This document shows positions 28,071-37,168 of a stretch of DNA of 64,000 nt, piece after piece. Both the position numbers and the translations under genes were made by a program. The notes under the pieces were generated by a model. That model was not told the DNA's origin and made no database searches. It was given only the letters and a program-made list of their open reading frames with translations. This DNA is from CAVQBP01 sp963710745. Its GTDB lineage: Bacteria; Bacteroidota; Ignavibacteria; Ignavibacteriales; Ignavibacteriaceae. Position 1 is the first letter of the stretch, and every line of letters starts with the position of its first letter. The DNA lies in NCBI GenBank assembly GCA_963710745.1, contig CAVQBP010000007.1, positions 124,001 to 188,000 on the forward strand, read 5' to 3'.

Positions 28071-29279
28071 ATGGAATCAATAACAGATAGAAAAAAAATA
28101 AGAACTGGCCCTGTATTGTTTTCCAATTACACACAGGGTGAAGGTATTAAAAAAGCTCTGCAGATTGGCAGAGAGGATATTTTATTTGAACTTAAAACTT
28201 CCGGATTAAGAGGAAGAGGAGGTGCCGGGTTTCCGACTGCAACCAAATGGATGCTGACGGCAGCATCTATAGCTGAAGATAAATTTGTTGTCTGCAATGC
28301 AGATGAAGGAGAACCGGGAACTTTTAAAGATAGAGTGCTCTTATTGGAATATCCGGAGTTAGTATTCGAAGGGATGATTATTGCCGGTTTCACAATCGGA
28401 GCCAAATTAGGCTTGGTATATCTGAGGGGGGAATATGAATATATGCTGAAATCCCTGCAGGATTATCTTCAATTAATGAGAGCAGAAAATCTATTGGGAA
28501 AAGATATTCAGGGTAAAGCAGGATTTAATTTTGATATTGAAATAAGACTTGGTTCAGGAGCATATGTCTGCGGTGAAGAGACCGCCTTAATTGAATCATT
28601 GGAAGGTTACCGTGGTGAACCGAGAAACCGTCCTCCTTTTCCGGTTGATACAGGCTATATGGGAAATCCTACTGTTGTTAATAATGTAGAAACGCTTGCA
28701 TCTGTTCCTCATATTATTACTAAAGGAGGGGAATGGTTCAAAACTCATGGTACAAGTAAATCTACGGGTTCGAAATTATTTTCAGTTTCCGGTGATTGTG
28801 AAAAGCCTGGTGTCTATGAACTTCCCTGGGGCACAACAGTTAATGAATTATTAAAAATTGTGGAAGCAAAAAATACCAAGGCAGTCCAGGTTGGCGGTGC
28901 ATCCGGAATTTGCTTACCTAAGTCTCAATTTAGCAGAACTTTAGCTTATGAGGATGTTGCTACCGGTGGTTCTATAATAATTTTTAATGAAAAAAGGAAT
29001 ATGCTTAAAGTATTGAAAAACTTTATGGAATTTTTTGTTGAAGAATCATGCGGGCAATGTACGCCATGCCGTATCGGGAATGTAAAGCTGCTGGAAGGAA
29101 TAGAGTTAATAGAGAAAGGAAAATTCACCTTTTCTTATATCAATAAATTAAAGGACCTGGGAAGAACAATGCAGGTTGCTTCTAAATGCGGACTTGGACA
29201 ATCAAGTCCTAATTCATTTATATCAATTCTTGAAAATTTTAAAGATGAAATTTTTCAGACTAACGGAAGGGGGAATTAA
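28071..29279 (+). CDS. hydB: NuoF-like flavoprotein subunit of [FeFe] hydrogenase (HydB)
   Basis: A 402-residue protein with the NADH site GLRGRGGAGFPTATKW (about 44-59), the FMN site CNADEGEPGTFKDR (about 75-88), a SLBB region near GVYELPWGTTVNELL, and the [4Fe-4S] ligands SCGQCTPCRIGN plus Cys in ASKCGLGQ. It oxidises or reduces NAD(H) at FMN. It is shorter than the long HydB type known from Thermotoga, lacking both the N-terminal thioredoxin-like and C-terminal ferredoxin extensions, so it resembles NuoF in size. It is followed by hydA after 3 bp. Confidence 0.93.
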   Translation: MESITDRKKIRTGPVLFSNYTQGEGIKKALQIGREDILFELKTSGLRGRGGAGFPTATKWMLTAASIAEDKFVVCNADEGEPGTFKDRVLLLEYPELVFEGMIIAGFTIGAKLGLVYLRGEYEYMLKSLQDYLQLMRAENLLGKDIQGKAGFNFDIEIRLGSGAYVCGEETALIESLEGYRGEPRNRPPFPVDTGYMGNPTVVNNVETLASVPHIITKGGEWFKTHGTSKSTGSKLFSVSGDCEKPGVYELPWGTTVNELLKIVEAKNTKAVQVGGASGICLPKSQFSRTLAYEDVATGGSIIIFNEKRNMLKVLKNFMEFFVEESCGQCTPCRIGNVKLLEGIELIEKGKFTFSYINKLKDLGRTMQVASKCGLGQSSPNSFISILENFKDEIFQTNGRGN

Positions 29280-29282
29280 GAA

Positions 29283-31160
29283 ATGTCGAAACGTGAAAAA
29301 ACAAGAATCCCTGTAAGCCAGCAGCCGTTTACTGTTCAAAAACCTGAAGATATTACAACCATCGGCGGTACAGTAAGTGTCCAGATAAATGAGAAAAAAG
29401 TAACTGTTCCTTTTGGAACTACAATTTTAGAAGCATGCAATGAGAACCAGATTCATATACCTACATTATGCCATCACCCGGATCTTTGTATTGCCGGTGT
29501 TTGCCGTATATGTGTTGTAGAAATTGAAGGAATGAGAACGCTCCAGACTGCCTGTTCATTTCCAATAACTTCTCCGCTAAAAATTCATACTTCTACCCCT
29601 ATGGTTAGAAAAGCAAGAAGACATATTATTGATCTCCTGCTTAGTGAACATTATGGTGAATGTTATTCCTGTTTCAGAAACGGTAATTGTGAATTGCAGT
29701 CTCTTGCAAAAGAATATGGAGTAGACAGCTATACTTTTGGGCATGTTGATGAACCCCGTTATGAGGTTGACAGATCATCGGCTGCAGTAATTAGGGATAT
29801 GAGTAAATGTGTATTATGTAAACGCTGTGTGAGGACATGTATCGATCTCCAGGAAGTCGGTGTTTTGGAAGCATTAGGGCGTGGGCATGAAACACATATC
29901 GGAACATTTTTAGATAAACCTTTAGCCGATGTTATATGCATTAACTGCGGGCAATGCATCAACAGATGTCCTACCGCTGCATTACGTGCAAATGATCCAT
30001 CAGATGAAATATGGATGGCAATTGATGATCCGGTAAAGCATGTTGTTATTCAGACTGCTCCATCACCGAGGGCAGCAATCGGTGAAGAGTTCGGAATGGA
30101 AGCCGGTAAATCATTTACCGGGGAAATGAATACTGCTCTTAAGCGTATTGGTTTTGATAAAGTCTTTGATACAAATTTTACTGCTGATCTGACAATTATG
30201 GAGGAGGGAACCGAGCTTCTCAACAGACTTAAAAAAGCGATAGTTGATAAGGATGCATCTGTTAAGCTTCCGCAGTTTACTTCGTGTTCACCGGGATGGG
30301 TAAAATTTATTGAACATTTCTATCCTGAATACCTTGATTATCTTTCAACAGCTAAATCGCCGCAGCAAATGTTCGGTGCTTTAATTAAAACTTTTTATGC
30401 AAGCGAAGCGCACATTGATCCTAAGGATATTGTAACTGTTGCATTAATGCCATGCTCAGCCAAAAAGTTCGAATGCAACAGACCTGAAATGGATGCCTCA
30501 GGATATAAAGATGTGGACTACGGTTTAACAACTAGAGAAATGGCTCAGATGATTAAAGAAGCCGGGATTTATTTGCCGGAGATGCCGAAATCTAATTTTG
30601 ATGATCCGTTCGGTGATGCCTCGGGTGCAGGTTTGATCTTTGGTGCAACCGGTGGTGTTATGGAAGCTGCATTAAGAACAGTTTACGAATTAGTAACCGG
30701 CAGGGAAGTCCCTTTTAAAAATTTAAATATTGAACCATGCCGCGGCTTTGAAGGTGTAAAACAAGCTTCCGTGAAACTGGAAGGTTGTGTTGAAGACTAT
30801 AAATTTTTAGAAGGAGTTGAATTAAAATTTATTGTAGCTCATGGAACTGCAAATGCAAAAAAGGTTATGGAAATGCTGAGACATGGTGAGTTAAATGATG
30901 TTCATTTTGTTGAAATCATGGCATGTCCCGGAGGGTGTTTAGGCGGCGGCGGACAACCGATTCCTACCAATGCAGAAATCAGGAAAAAACGTGCAGAGGC
31001 AATTTATGCAGAAGAGGAATCCCTGGAAATAAGGAAATCTCATAATAATCCTCATGTTAAATATATTTATGAGAAATTCTTGACAGAAGGACCATGCAGT
31101 AAACTATCGCATAAGCTGCTGCATACTCATTATACTAAAAGGGGGAAGTATATATCATAG
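29283..31160 (+). CDS. hydA: [FeFe] hydrogenase catalytic subunit (HydA)
   Basis: A 625-residue catalytic subunit. Its N-terminus has a plant-type [2Fe-2S] domain (Cys63, 74, 77, 91), a His-Cys [4Fe-4S] motif (HYGECYSCFRNGNCELQ) and two [4Fe-4S] motifs (CVLCKRCVRTC, CINCGQCINRC). The H-cluster domain shows L1 as TSCSPGW (Cys335, Ser336), L2 as MPCSAKKFE (Cys391) and L3 as MACPGGCLGGGGQP (Cys548, Cys552). Ser336 stands where the textbook motif has a second Cys. It ends with the small-subunit-like tail CSKLSHKLLHTHY. With HydB and HydC it forms a cytosolic NAD-linked, possibly electron-bifurcating, hydrogenase. The maturases HydE, HydF and HydG are not in the window. Confidence 0.95.
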   Translation: MSKREKTRIPVSQQPFTVQKPEDITTIGGTVSVQINEKKVTVPFGTTILEACNENQIHIPTLCHHPDLCIAGVCRICVVEIEGMRTLQTACSFPITSPLKIHTSTPMVRKARRHIIDLLLSEHYGECYSCFRNGNCELQSLAKEYGVDSYTFGHVDEPRYEVDRSSAAVIRDMSKCVLCKRCVRTCIDLQEVGVLEALGRGHETHIGTFLDKPLADVICINCGQCINRCPTAALRANDPSDEIWMAIDDPVKHVVIQTAPSPRAAIGEEFGMEAGKSFTGEMNTALKRIGFDKVFDTNFTADLTIMEEGTELLNRLKKAIVDKDASVKLPQFTSCSPGWVKFIEHFYPEYLDYLSTAKSPQQMFGALIKTFYASEAHIDPKDIVTVALMPCSAKKFECNRPEMDASGYKDVDYGLTTREMAQMIKEAGIYLPEMPKSNFDDPFGDASGAGLIFGATGGVMEAALRTVYELVTGREVPFKNLNIEPCRGFEGVKQASVKLEGCVEDYKFLEGVELKFIVAHGTANAKKVMEMLRHGELNDVHFVEIMACPGGCLGGGGQPIPTNAEIRKKRAEAIYAEEESLEIRKSHNNPHVKYIYEKFLTEGPCSKLSHKLLHTHYTKRGKYIS

Positions 31161-31232
31161 AAGGGTTTGAAAGGTATCCTCAGTAATTTTTAGCCGAATT
31201 TAGCTAAGATATCTTCAGGAAATTTTTATGTA

Positions 31233-31376
31233 ATGAGTATGATTGTATGGATGGATGAATGCATGAAGAAAAAAATAAATTTTTCATTTTGGTTGGCGGC
31301 TAATCCATACTACGATTGATTGAATGAGTGGCTGAATGGAGAGTTAATCAAACATGCAGTCATTCATCCATTCATG
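31233..31376. repeat. Inverted repeats of a TGGATGAATG-like unit
   Basis: GGATGGATGAATGCATG near 31238 and CATGCAGTCATTCATCC near 31353, with ATTCATCCATTCA at 31362-31374, make an imperfect inverted pair about 110 bp apart. The 13-base unit recurs twice at 38918-38947. It may be a small decayed repeat element. Confidence 0.4.
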
Positions 31377-31382
31377 TAATAA

Positions 31383-31413
31383 TTATTTGCTTTATAATAA
31401 AAAAAGCAAATAA
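31383..31413 (+). terminator. Hairpin downstream of hydA
   Basis: TTATTTGCTTT / AAAGCAAATAA is an 11-bp perfect stem with a 9-base AT loop. It lies 223 bp past hydA and 30 bp before the membrane kinase, so it probably ends the hydrogenase transcript. Confidence 0.55.
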
Positions 31414-31442
31414 CTGTTAATTAAGAAAACTGATTAAATCTT

Positions 31443-32816
31443 ATGATAACTCTGGTTCCGACATGGGCGCATCACTACGATGCTTTCTGGGATGCAATAA
31501 AGAGAAGAAATAATTGGTTTATCAAGCTACGCTACGGTGCTGTTTTAATGCTGGTTGCCTTTCTTTTATCAGCGGAGTTGATCCTCCATGCTGCATATAC
31601 AGATCTGCAGGTCAGAGTTTTTGTTATTCTGGTTTTGGCAATATTGGCTTACAATATATCTTTTCAGAAGATAAGCAAAAACCTGAAATGCATACCGGGT
31701 AAATTTAATCCTCTTCATCTGTCCCTTGTGCAAATGCTTTTTGATTTATATGTGTTAACCCTGCTTGTTTATTATACCGGCAGCATCGAATCACCGTTAT
31801 TCATGTTATTTGTATTTCATATGATCATCGGCAGCTTAATTTTACCGGGCAAAATAATATACAGTCTTGCCGGCCTGGTTATTATTGTCTTCTTCTCATT
31901 AACTTTTGGAGAATATTTTAATATCTTCGCTCATTATAATGTAAAAGGATTCCTTCAGGTTCCAATTTACAATAATCTTCATTTCCTGCTGGCATATAAT
32001 TTTGTATTCGCTTTTGTTATAATCTTTAGTGTTGTTCTGGCTAATCATATTGCCGTACAGCTTTATAAAATGGAACAGGAGTTGGTAGAATCGATTAATA
32101 AACTGAATGAAGCTGAATTTGAAAAACAAAAGTATGTGATGGGTGTAGTTCATGAAATTAAAACACCTTTGTCTGCTCTGCATATCTATCTTGATTTAAT
32201 TTTACAAAAATATCTTGGGCCTATAAGTGAAAAGGTTGAGGAAAAACTTTTAAGGGCACGAGCACGGTCGGATGAAGCCCTAAAATTAACTGATGATGTT
32301 TTAAAAATATCCAAGCTCAGGCTTCTTGATGAAATAAGAAATGAAGAAATTGATTTAAATGAATTACTTTGTTTAATACATCAGCAGCAGAAAATAAATA
32401 TTCAGTCAAAAAATATTAATTTTAGTCTGATTGATGATCGAAAAAATAAAAGAAAAATTAATGGTGACCTGCTGCTTCTCGAAATAGCTTTTTCAAATTT
32501 AATTAACAATGCAGTTAAATATGTTAAAGAAAATGGAGTTGTTGAAATAACACTTAATTCAAATAATGACAATATTGTGGTTTCAATAAGTGATAACGGG
32601 ATAGGAATTCCACATAAAGACCTAAAAAATATTTTTAAGGATTTTTACCGCGCTTCTAACATAAAGCAGAAATCTTACGAAGGAACAGGTCTGGGTTTAT
32701 CCTTTGTTAAGCAAATTATTAAAAGACACAACGGAGAGATAAACGTGGAAAGTCCGTCTAAATTAGGGGATGAAAATAATCCTGGGACCTCTTTTGTTGT
32801 AACCATACCGTTTTAA
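31443..32816 (+). CDS. Membrane sensor histidine kinase
   Basis: A 457-residue kinase. Residues about 30-205 contain five or six membrane helices (for example AVLMLVAFLLSAELILHAA and FVFAFVIIFSVVLANHIA) with no periplasmic domain. A short linker leads to HisKA with GVVHEIKTPLSALHIYL and HATPase with NLINNAVKYV and GTGLGLSFVKQI. No PAS domain. It follows hydA on the same strand after a hairpin and has no cognate regulator of its own nearby. The output-less receivers upstream are candidates. Ligand is unknown. Confidence 0.88.
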   Translation: MITLVPTWAHHYDAFWDAIKRRNNWFIKLRYGAVLMLVAFLLSAELILHAAYTDLQVRVFVILVLAILAYNISFQKISKNLKCIPGKFNPLHLSLVQMLFDLYVLTLLVYYTGSIESPLFMLFVFHMIIGSLILPGKIIYSLAGLVIIVFFSLTFGEYFNIFAHYNVKGFLQVPIYNNLHFLLAYNFVFAFVIIFSVVLANHIAVQLYKMEQELVESINKLNEAEFEKQKYVMGVVHEIKTPLSALHIYLDLILQKYLGPISEKVEEKLLRARARSDEALKLTDDVLKISKLRLLDEIRNEEIDLNELLCLIHQQQKINIQSKNINFSLIDDRKNKRKINGDLLLLEIAFSNLINNAVKYVKENGVVEITLNSNNDNIVVSISDNGIGIPHKDLKNIFKDFYRASNIKQKSYEGTGLGLSFVKQIIKRHNGEINVESPSKLGDENNPGTSFVVTIPF

Positions 32817-32888
32817 AGTCAAAAGTCAAAAATCAAAAGTGTAAAACATATTGTACTATAATGAAAATAAAGTAGAGTTGTATAAGTA

Positions 32889-35253
32889 ATGAAGATGATA
32901 TGTTATTTTTTTTTACTTTTAGTGGTTGTTAATCCTTCTGAATTTGGACAGTCAATTTCATTTAAAGGGAAAGTTTTAGATTTTGAAACTAATGCTCCTT
33001 TAGCAGGAGTAAATATTTATGACAGTAATAAAGCATATACTGCCAGTACAGACAATGCGGGCAATTTTGCAATTAAAAATATTCCACCCGGAAAATATAA
33101 TTTTATATTCTCTTTTATAGGTTATTTAACACAAAATATTAGTGCTGATATTAAGAAATCAGTAACAACTAAAATTGTAAAGCTAATCCCTGCTCCGGTT
33201 ACGCTGGGAGAAGTTACGGTAACAAGTACAAAAACCGATATGACTATAAAAGAAACTCCTCTTCCGATGGAAATTGAAACGAAAAAAACAATTGAAGAAA
33301 CTAATGCTGTAACAGCACCCGATTTATTAAGCAGTTTACCGGGAGTTTCACTTCAAAGAGATGGTATCTGGGCTACCTCAGTCAATATCAGGGGAATGGG
33401 AAGTTCAAGCCAGGTAATTCTAATTGACGGAGATAGAATAGAAACTGCAACGGATCTGGATGCTTCATTATCTTTAATTGATTTAAATGATATCGAGAGA
33501 ATTGAAGTAATTAAAGGCTCTGTTTCCTCACTTTATGGAACGGGTGCATTAGGTGGTGTTGTAAATTTCATAACAAAAGCTCCAAGTTTTTCCAATCAAC
33601 TAAGTACCGGTGGTTCTGTATCTAGTTATTATAACTCTGTTAATAATGGTTATTCACATAATATTAATTTTGATTTGAAAAGAAATTTCTGGTATTTCAG
33701 AGTAAATGGAACACTTAGAAAAGCAGAAAATACAAAAACTCCGTCAGGAATTTTAAATAACAGCCAATATTCCGATAATAACATCTCCGCACTTCTTGAA
33801 TTGTTGCCTTTGGAAAATCAAAGCCTGAAAGTTGAATATCAAAAATATAAAGGTAATGATATCGGCATTCCCGGAGGTTATCCCCATATTTCCCGATAAT
33901 GCACTTGTCAAATATTCCAATATTGAACGAAATCTCTTCTCAGCAAAATATGAAATAAAAAACATTTCAAATTTATTAAGGAATATTTCGATAAAATACT
34001 ATAATCAGAATATCTACAGGAATGTTGAAAATATTCCTTATTTGGTTCAGCATCCCAGACCTCTCCAAAATGTTTATGTTGAAAGTATTACACCTAGCGC
34101 AAGACACTATACAAACGGTATACAATTACAAACAGACTTTACTCCTTCTTCGGACCATTTATTAATTGCGGGAATTGATGCATGGCAGAGAAAACTGGAT
34201 AGCAGAAGAGAACGAAATCTAAAGATAGAAATGCTTGATTCTCTGGGTTCTGTTATTAGTACCAATTATCAGACTATCGGAGAAAGACCTCTGCCGGAAG
34301 CGTCCTTTACAAGCATTGGCATGTTTTTACAGGATGATATAAATCTGAACAAAAAGATTAAGCTTTCGATAGGCGGCAGAATAGACAGAATAAATGTAAG
34401 TAACTCGGAAATTTCAAATCCGGTTTATGTAATATTAAATGGAGTAAGGAATGATTCACCGTCAAAATCAGGTTTTATATTGGTCATCTTACAATGCTCA
34501 TGATATTTCATGGAGCGGAAATGCCGGCTTTATATATTCATTAAATGAACAAACAGATATTACTTTTAATTTTGCCCGTTCATTCAGATCTCCTTCGCTT
34601 GAAGAAAGATATCAATATATTGACCTTGGTAATTTGGTTAAGCTGGGAGATCCGAATCTGAAACCTGAAAAAGGATATTTCTTTGATTTGGGACTGAGAA
34701 TATGGGATAAGACTATTTTTAATGAAATGGAATGTTTATTTGAATCTTGTTAAATGATCTTGTTACACAAATACCGGGTACTTATGAAAATCGTCCTGCA
34801 TTAATAGAAACAAATATCGGAAAAGCAAGATTATATGGTTCTGATTTTTCATTGCAGTATAATTATAATTTCTGGAGTTCGGTTTACTTTAATGCTTCTT
34901 ATACCCTGGGGAAGGATATTTTAAATGATTTATATCTGCCTCAGATTCCGCCGATTAATGGTATATTAGGCTTTAAACTAACCCGGTTCGATTATAAGCT
35001 TGATGTTTCTGCAGTTATTTTTGCTGCTCAAAACAAAATTGCTCCCGGAGAAATTACTTCACCCGGCTATGCTTGTTTCAATGCCTTTATCCAATCTCCT
35101 TCTTTCAAAATAAATTTTGCTGATTGCAGAATTTTGGGAGGAATTCAAAACTTAACAAATAAATCTTATAGAAATCATCTGTCCACAAACAGGGGATTTA
35201 TAAGAGAAGAGCCGGGAAGAAATTTCTACTTAAAATTGAATATCGCATGGTAA
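32889..35253 (+). pseudogene. TonB-dependent receptor with four frameshifts
   Basis: Read across frames, this is a full outer-membrane receptor of about 785 residues. It has a signal peptide (1-20), a carboxypeptidase-regulatory-like domain (FKGKVLDFETNAPLAGVNIY), a plug domain (SLPGVSLQRDGIWATSVNI, RIEVIKGSVSSLYGTGALGG) and a beta-barrel with SFRSPSLEERY and the C-terminal strand REEPGRNFYLKLNIAW. The frame is broken near 33880, near 34480, near 34729 and at 34752-34754. Each break is repaired by removing one base. It probably imported a metal chelate, cofactor or similar ligand. It begins a run of four damaged genes. Confidence 0.88.
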
Positions 35254-35257
35254 ATCT

Positions 35258-36136
35258 ATGAGCTGGTTTCTGCTTGCATTTATTTCTGCTCTTTTCTCTG
35301 CTGCTGCAGCAATTTCTCAGAAAAAAATTCTATTTAAAATTGAAGCTTTGGAATTCAGCCTTCTCCTTTCCATTTTAAATATAATCTTTCTGCTGCCGCT
35401 ATTTCTTCTTCCTGAATTATGAAAATATATTATTGGGATAAACTGCTGGTTTTATATATAAAAACGATTCTGGAAGCATTTGCATTCTGGAATGTTATGC
35501 TTGCAATAAAGAACTTTGAGATCAGTAAGGCATTACCGCTTCTCGCTTTAACACCAGGGCTGGTAGCCGTATCAGCTTTTATTTTTATCGGGGATTCATT
35601 AAGTCTGAATGAAGTTTTCGGAATTTTTCTTTTAATTCTAGGGTACCTATATCCTTGAGACTAAATCTAAGCGGGATTTATTAGATCCATTTAAAATATT
35701 TATCAGTTCAAAGAAACATCATTATGTTATTTCTGCTTTATTATTATTTACAGTTACCGCACTAATGGACAGGCTTCTCCTGCATAAATATGATATGAAA
35801 CCGGAATCATTTTTAGTCTTTCAGAATTTATTTATAGCTGTTAATTTCATTCTAATATTCTTGTATTCAAAAAAATCTTTTAATAATCTGAAGAGTTTTG
35901 TTAGACCTGATTTATTAGAATTATTAGTTCTTATATCTGTTTTTACTATCATCTATAGATATGCTCAAATTGAAGCGGTGAAAATTGCACCGGTTGCATT
36001 AGTTCTTGCAGTAAAACGAATTTCTATTTTCTTGGCTGCAATCATAGGGGGGAGGATCTTTAAGGAACATAACCTGTGGGTGAGAGCAGCGGCAACTGCA
36101 ATAATTATTATAGGCACTCTTTTAATTACGGTTTAA
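35258..36136 (+). pseudogene. EamA/DMT family transporter, two frameshifts
   Basis: The ATG at 35258 is 4 bp after the receptor stop. Joined frames give a protein of about 290 residues with around ten membrane helices in two EamA halves. These start MSWFLLAFISALFSAAAAIS and end VLAVKRISIFLAAIIGGRIF plus a last helix AATAIIIIGTLLITV. One base is missing near 35416 and one extra T lies at 35644, where removal gives GTYILETKSK. EamA proteins export or import small metabolites; the substrate is not readable. Adjacency to a TonB receptor suggests they once worked on a common solute. Confidence 0.82.
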
Positions 36137-36236
36137 ATAACTCCAATAGATTCTGTAGTTATATTTACTTAAAATTCTGTTATAGTATTTTTATGTTTAT
36201 GTATTTAATTTAATTCCAAAAGAAAAGGAATTAAAT

Positions 36237-36455
36237 ATGGATTATCGTAATATTATTACTTTCGAATAAGGAAAAAGAAGTGGAAAACCATGTATACGAG
36301 GACTTCGCATAACAGTTTATGATATTTTAGAGTGTCTTGCTTCAGGGATGTCTTTTGAAGAAATTTTAGATGATTTCCCTGAACTCACTCGAGAAGATAT
36401 TTGAGCAGCACTTGGTTATGCAGCAGATAGAGAGAAAAAATCACTAATATTATGA
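36237..36455 (+). pseudogene. DUF433 antitoxin remnant with two in-frame stops
   Basis: The frame from 36237 reads MDYRNIITFE, stop (36267-36269), then GKRSGKPCIRGLRITVYDIL and SFEEILDDFPELTREDI, a second stop (36402-36404), and AALGYAADREKK. This covers nearly all of a DUF433 (VapB-like) antitoxin, which normally has E-P-G at the first lesion and an uninterrupted helix at the second. The match is clear by motif. It is inactive as written. The overlapping ATG at 36452 begins a remnant of the usual toxin partner. Confidence 0.85.
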
Positions 36456-36535
36456 AACTTCTTATTGATGAAAACCTGTCCTATAAAATAGTAGATATTT
36501 TATTTATCCAAGGATCTTCTAAGACTATTCAGTAA
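36452..36535 (+). pseudogene. Truncated DUF5615 (PIN-like) toxin remnant
   Basis: A 27-residue frame starts MKLLIDENLSYKIVDIL, the conserved N-terminus of DUF5615 PIN-like toxins that pair with DUF433 antitoxins. The acidic residue near position 6 is present. Homology ends after about 22 residues, where the 3' end of the opposite-strand TPR gene begins (stop at 36500). About three quarters of the usual protein is missing. It overlaps the antitoxin stop, as in intact modules. Confidence 0.75.
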
Positions 36536-37108
36536 ATTATCAGCTTTTTTTCCTTCCTCTTCCGGAACCAGCTGCTTGTATTTAAATAAAGCGTTTACAG
36601 CATCTTCGTAATCGTCGTTTAATGCATAAACCAGCCCAAGATTGAAATAAGTATTTGGAAAATCGGGTTCAATTTCTGCAGCTACTTCATAATGAAGCTT
36701 TGCCAGCTTATAATCGCAAGCTTCAAAATAAAGGTTAGCCAAATTGTAGTGAGCCTCAAGGTGTCTTTCGTCTATCTTTAAACATAGTGAAAAACAATCA
36801 AATGCTTTGGTAATATTTCCGGATTGGGATTCCAAAATCCCAAGATTACAATATGCATCGGCTGTGCAGTCTTCTGCCAGTATGGCTTTTAAATATGCTT
36901 CCTGGGCATTGGGATTATTATTTTCATCAAGCCATAGAGCTTCTTCAAAATGAGTAAGCTTTGACGGGAGATAATGTATTTGTGCATCCTGCTGGCTGAA
37001 AAGATTTAATTGTCCCTTCTTTTCCAGTTCTTTTTTTTTATCCTTCTTGGCCCGTTTATACCCCAGTTTTGATAGAGCCTTTACAGGCAGCTGAATAATT
37101 TTTGCCAT
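36500..37108 (-). CDS. TPR-repeat protein
   Basis: A 202-residue soluble protein with a basic N-terminus (residues 1-35, many Lys) and about four tetratricopeptide repeats from residue 50 on. Examples are ADAYCNLGILESQSGNITKAFDCF, here split as DAYCNLGILESQSG and TKAFDCF, and HYNLANLYFEACDYKLAKLHY given in part. TPR arrays bind partner proteins. Its start lies 60 bp after the end of the Ku gene on the same strand, so the two may be co-transcribed. No enzymatic domain is seen. Confidence 0.82.
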   Translation of the reverse strand: MAKIIQLPVKALSKLGYKRAKKDKKKELEKKGQLNLFSQQDAQIHYLPSKLTHFEEALWLDENNNPNAQEAYLKAILAEDCTADAYCNLGILESQSGNITKAFDCFSLCLKIDERHLEAHYNLANLYFEACDYKLAKLHYEVAAEIEPDFPNTYFNLGLVYALNDDYEDAVNALFKYKQLVPEEEGKKADNLLNSLRRSLDK

Positions 37109-37168
37109 AACGAAATCAAAATCTGTTTACAAACAGTATCAAAAAATAGAGACAAAATCAATTGAAAT

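Noticed and set aside
32817..32888. GTCAAAAGTCAAAAATCAAAAG-type sequence as a CRISPR-like or tandem array
   Set aside because: It is a short degenerate A-rich stretch with no regular spacers.
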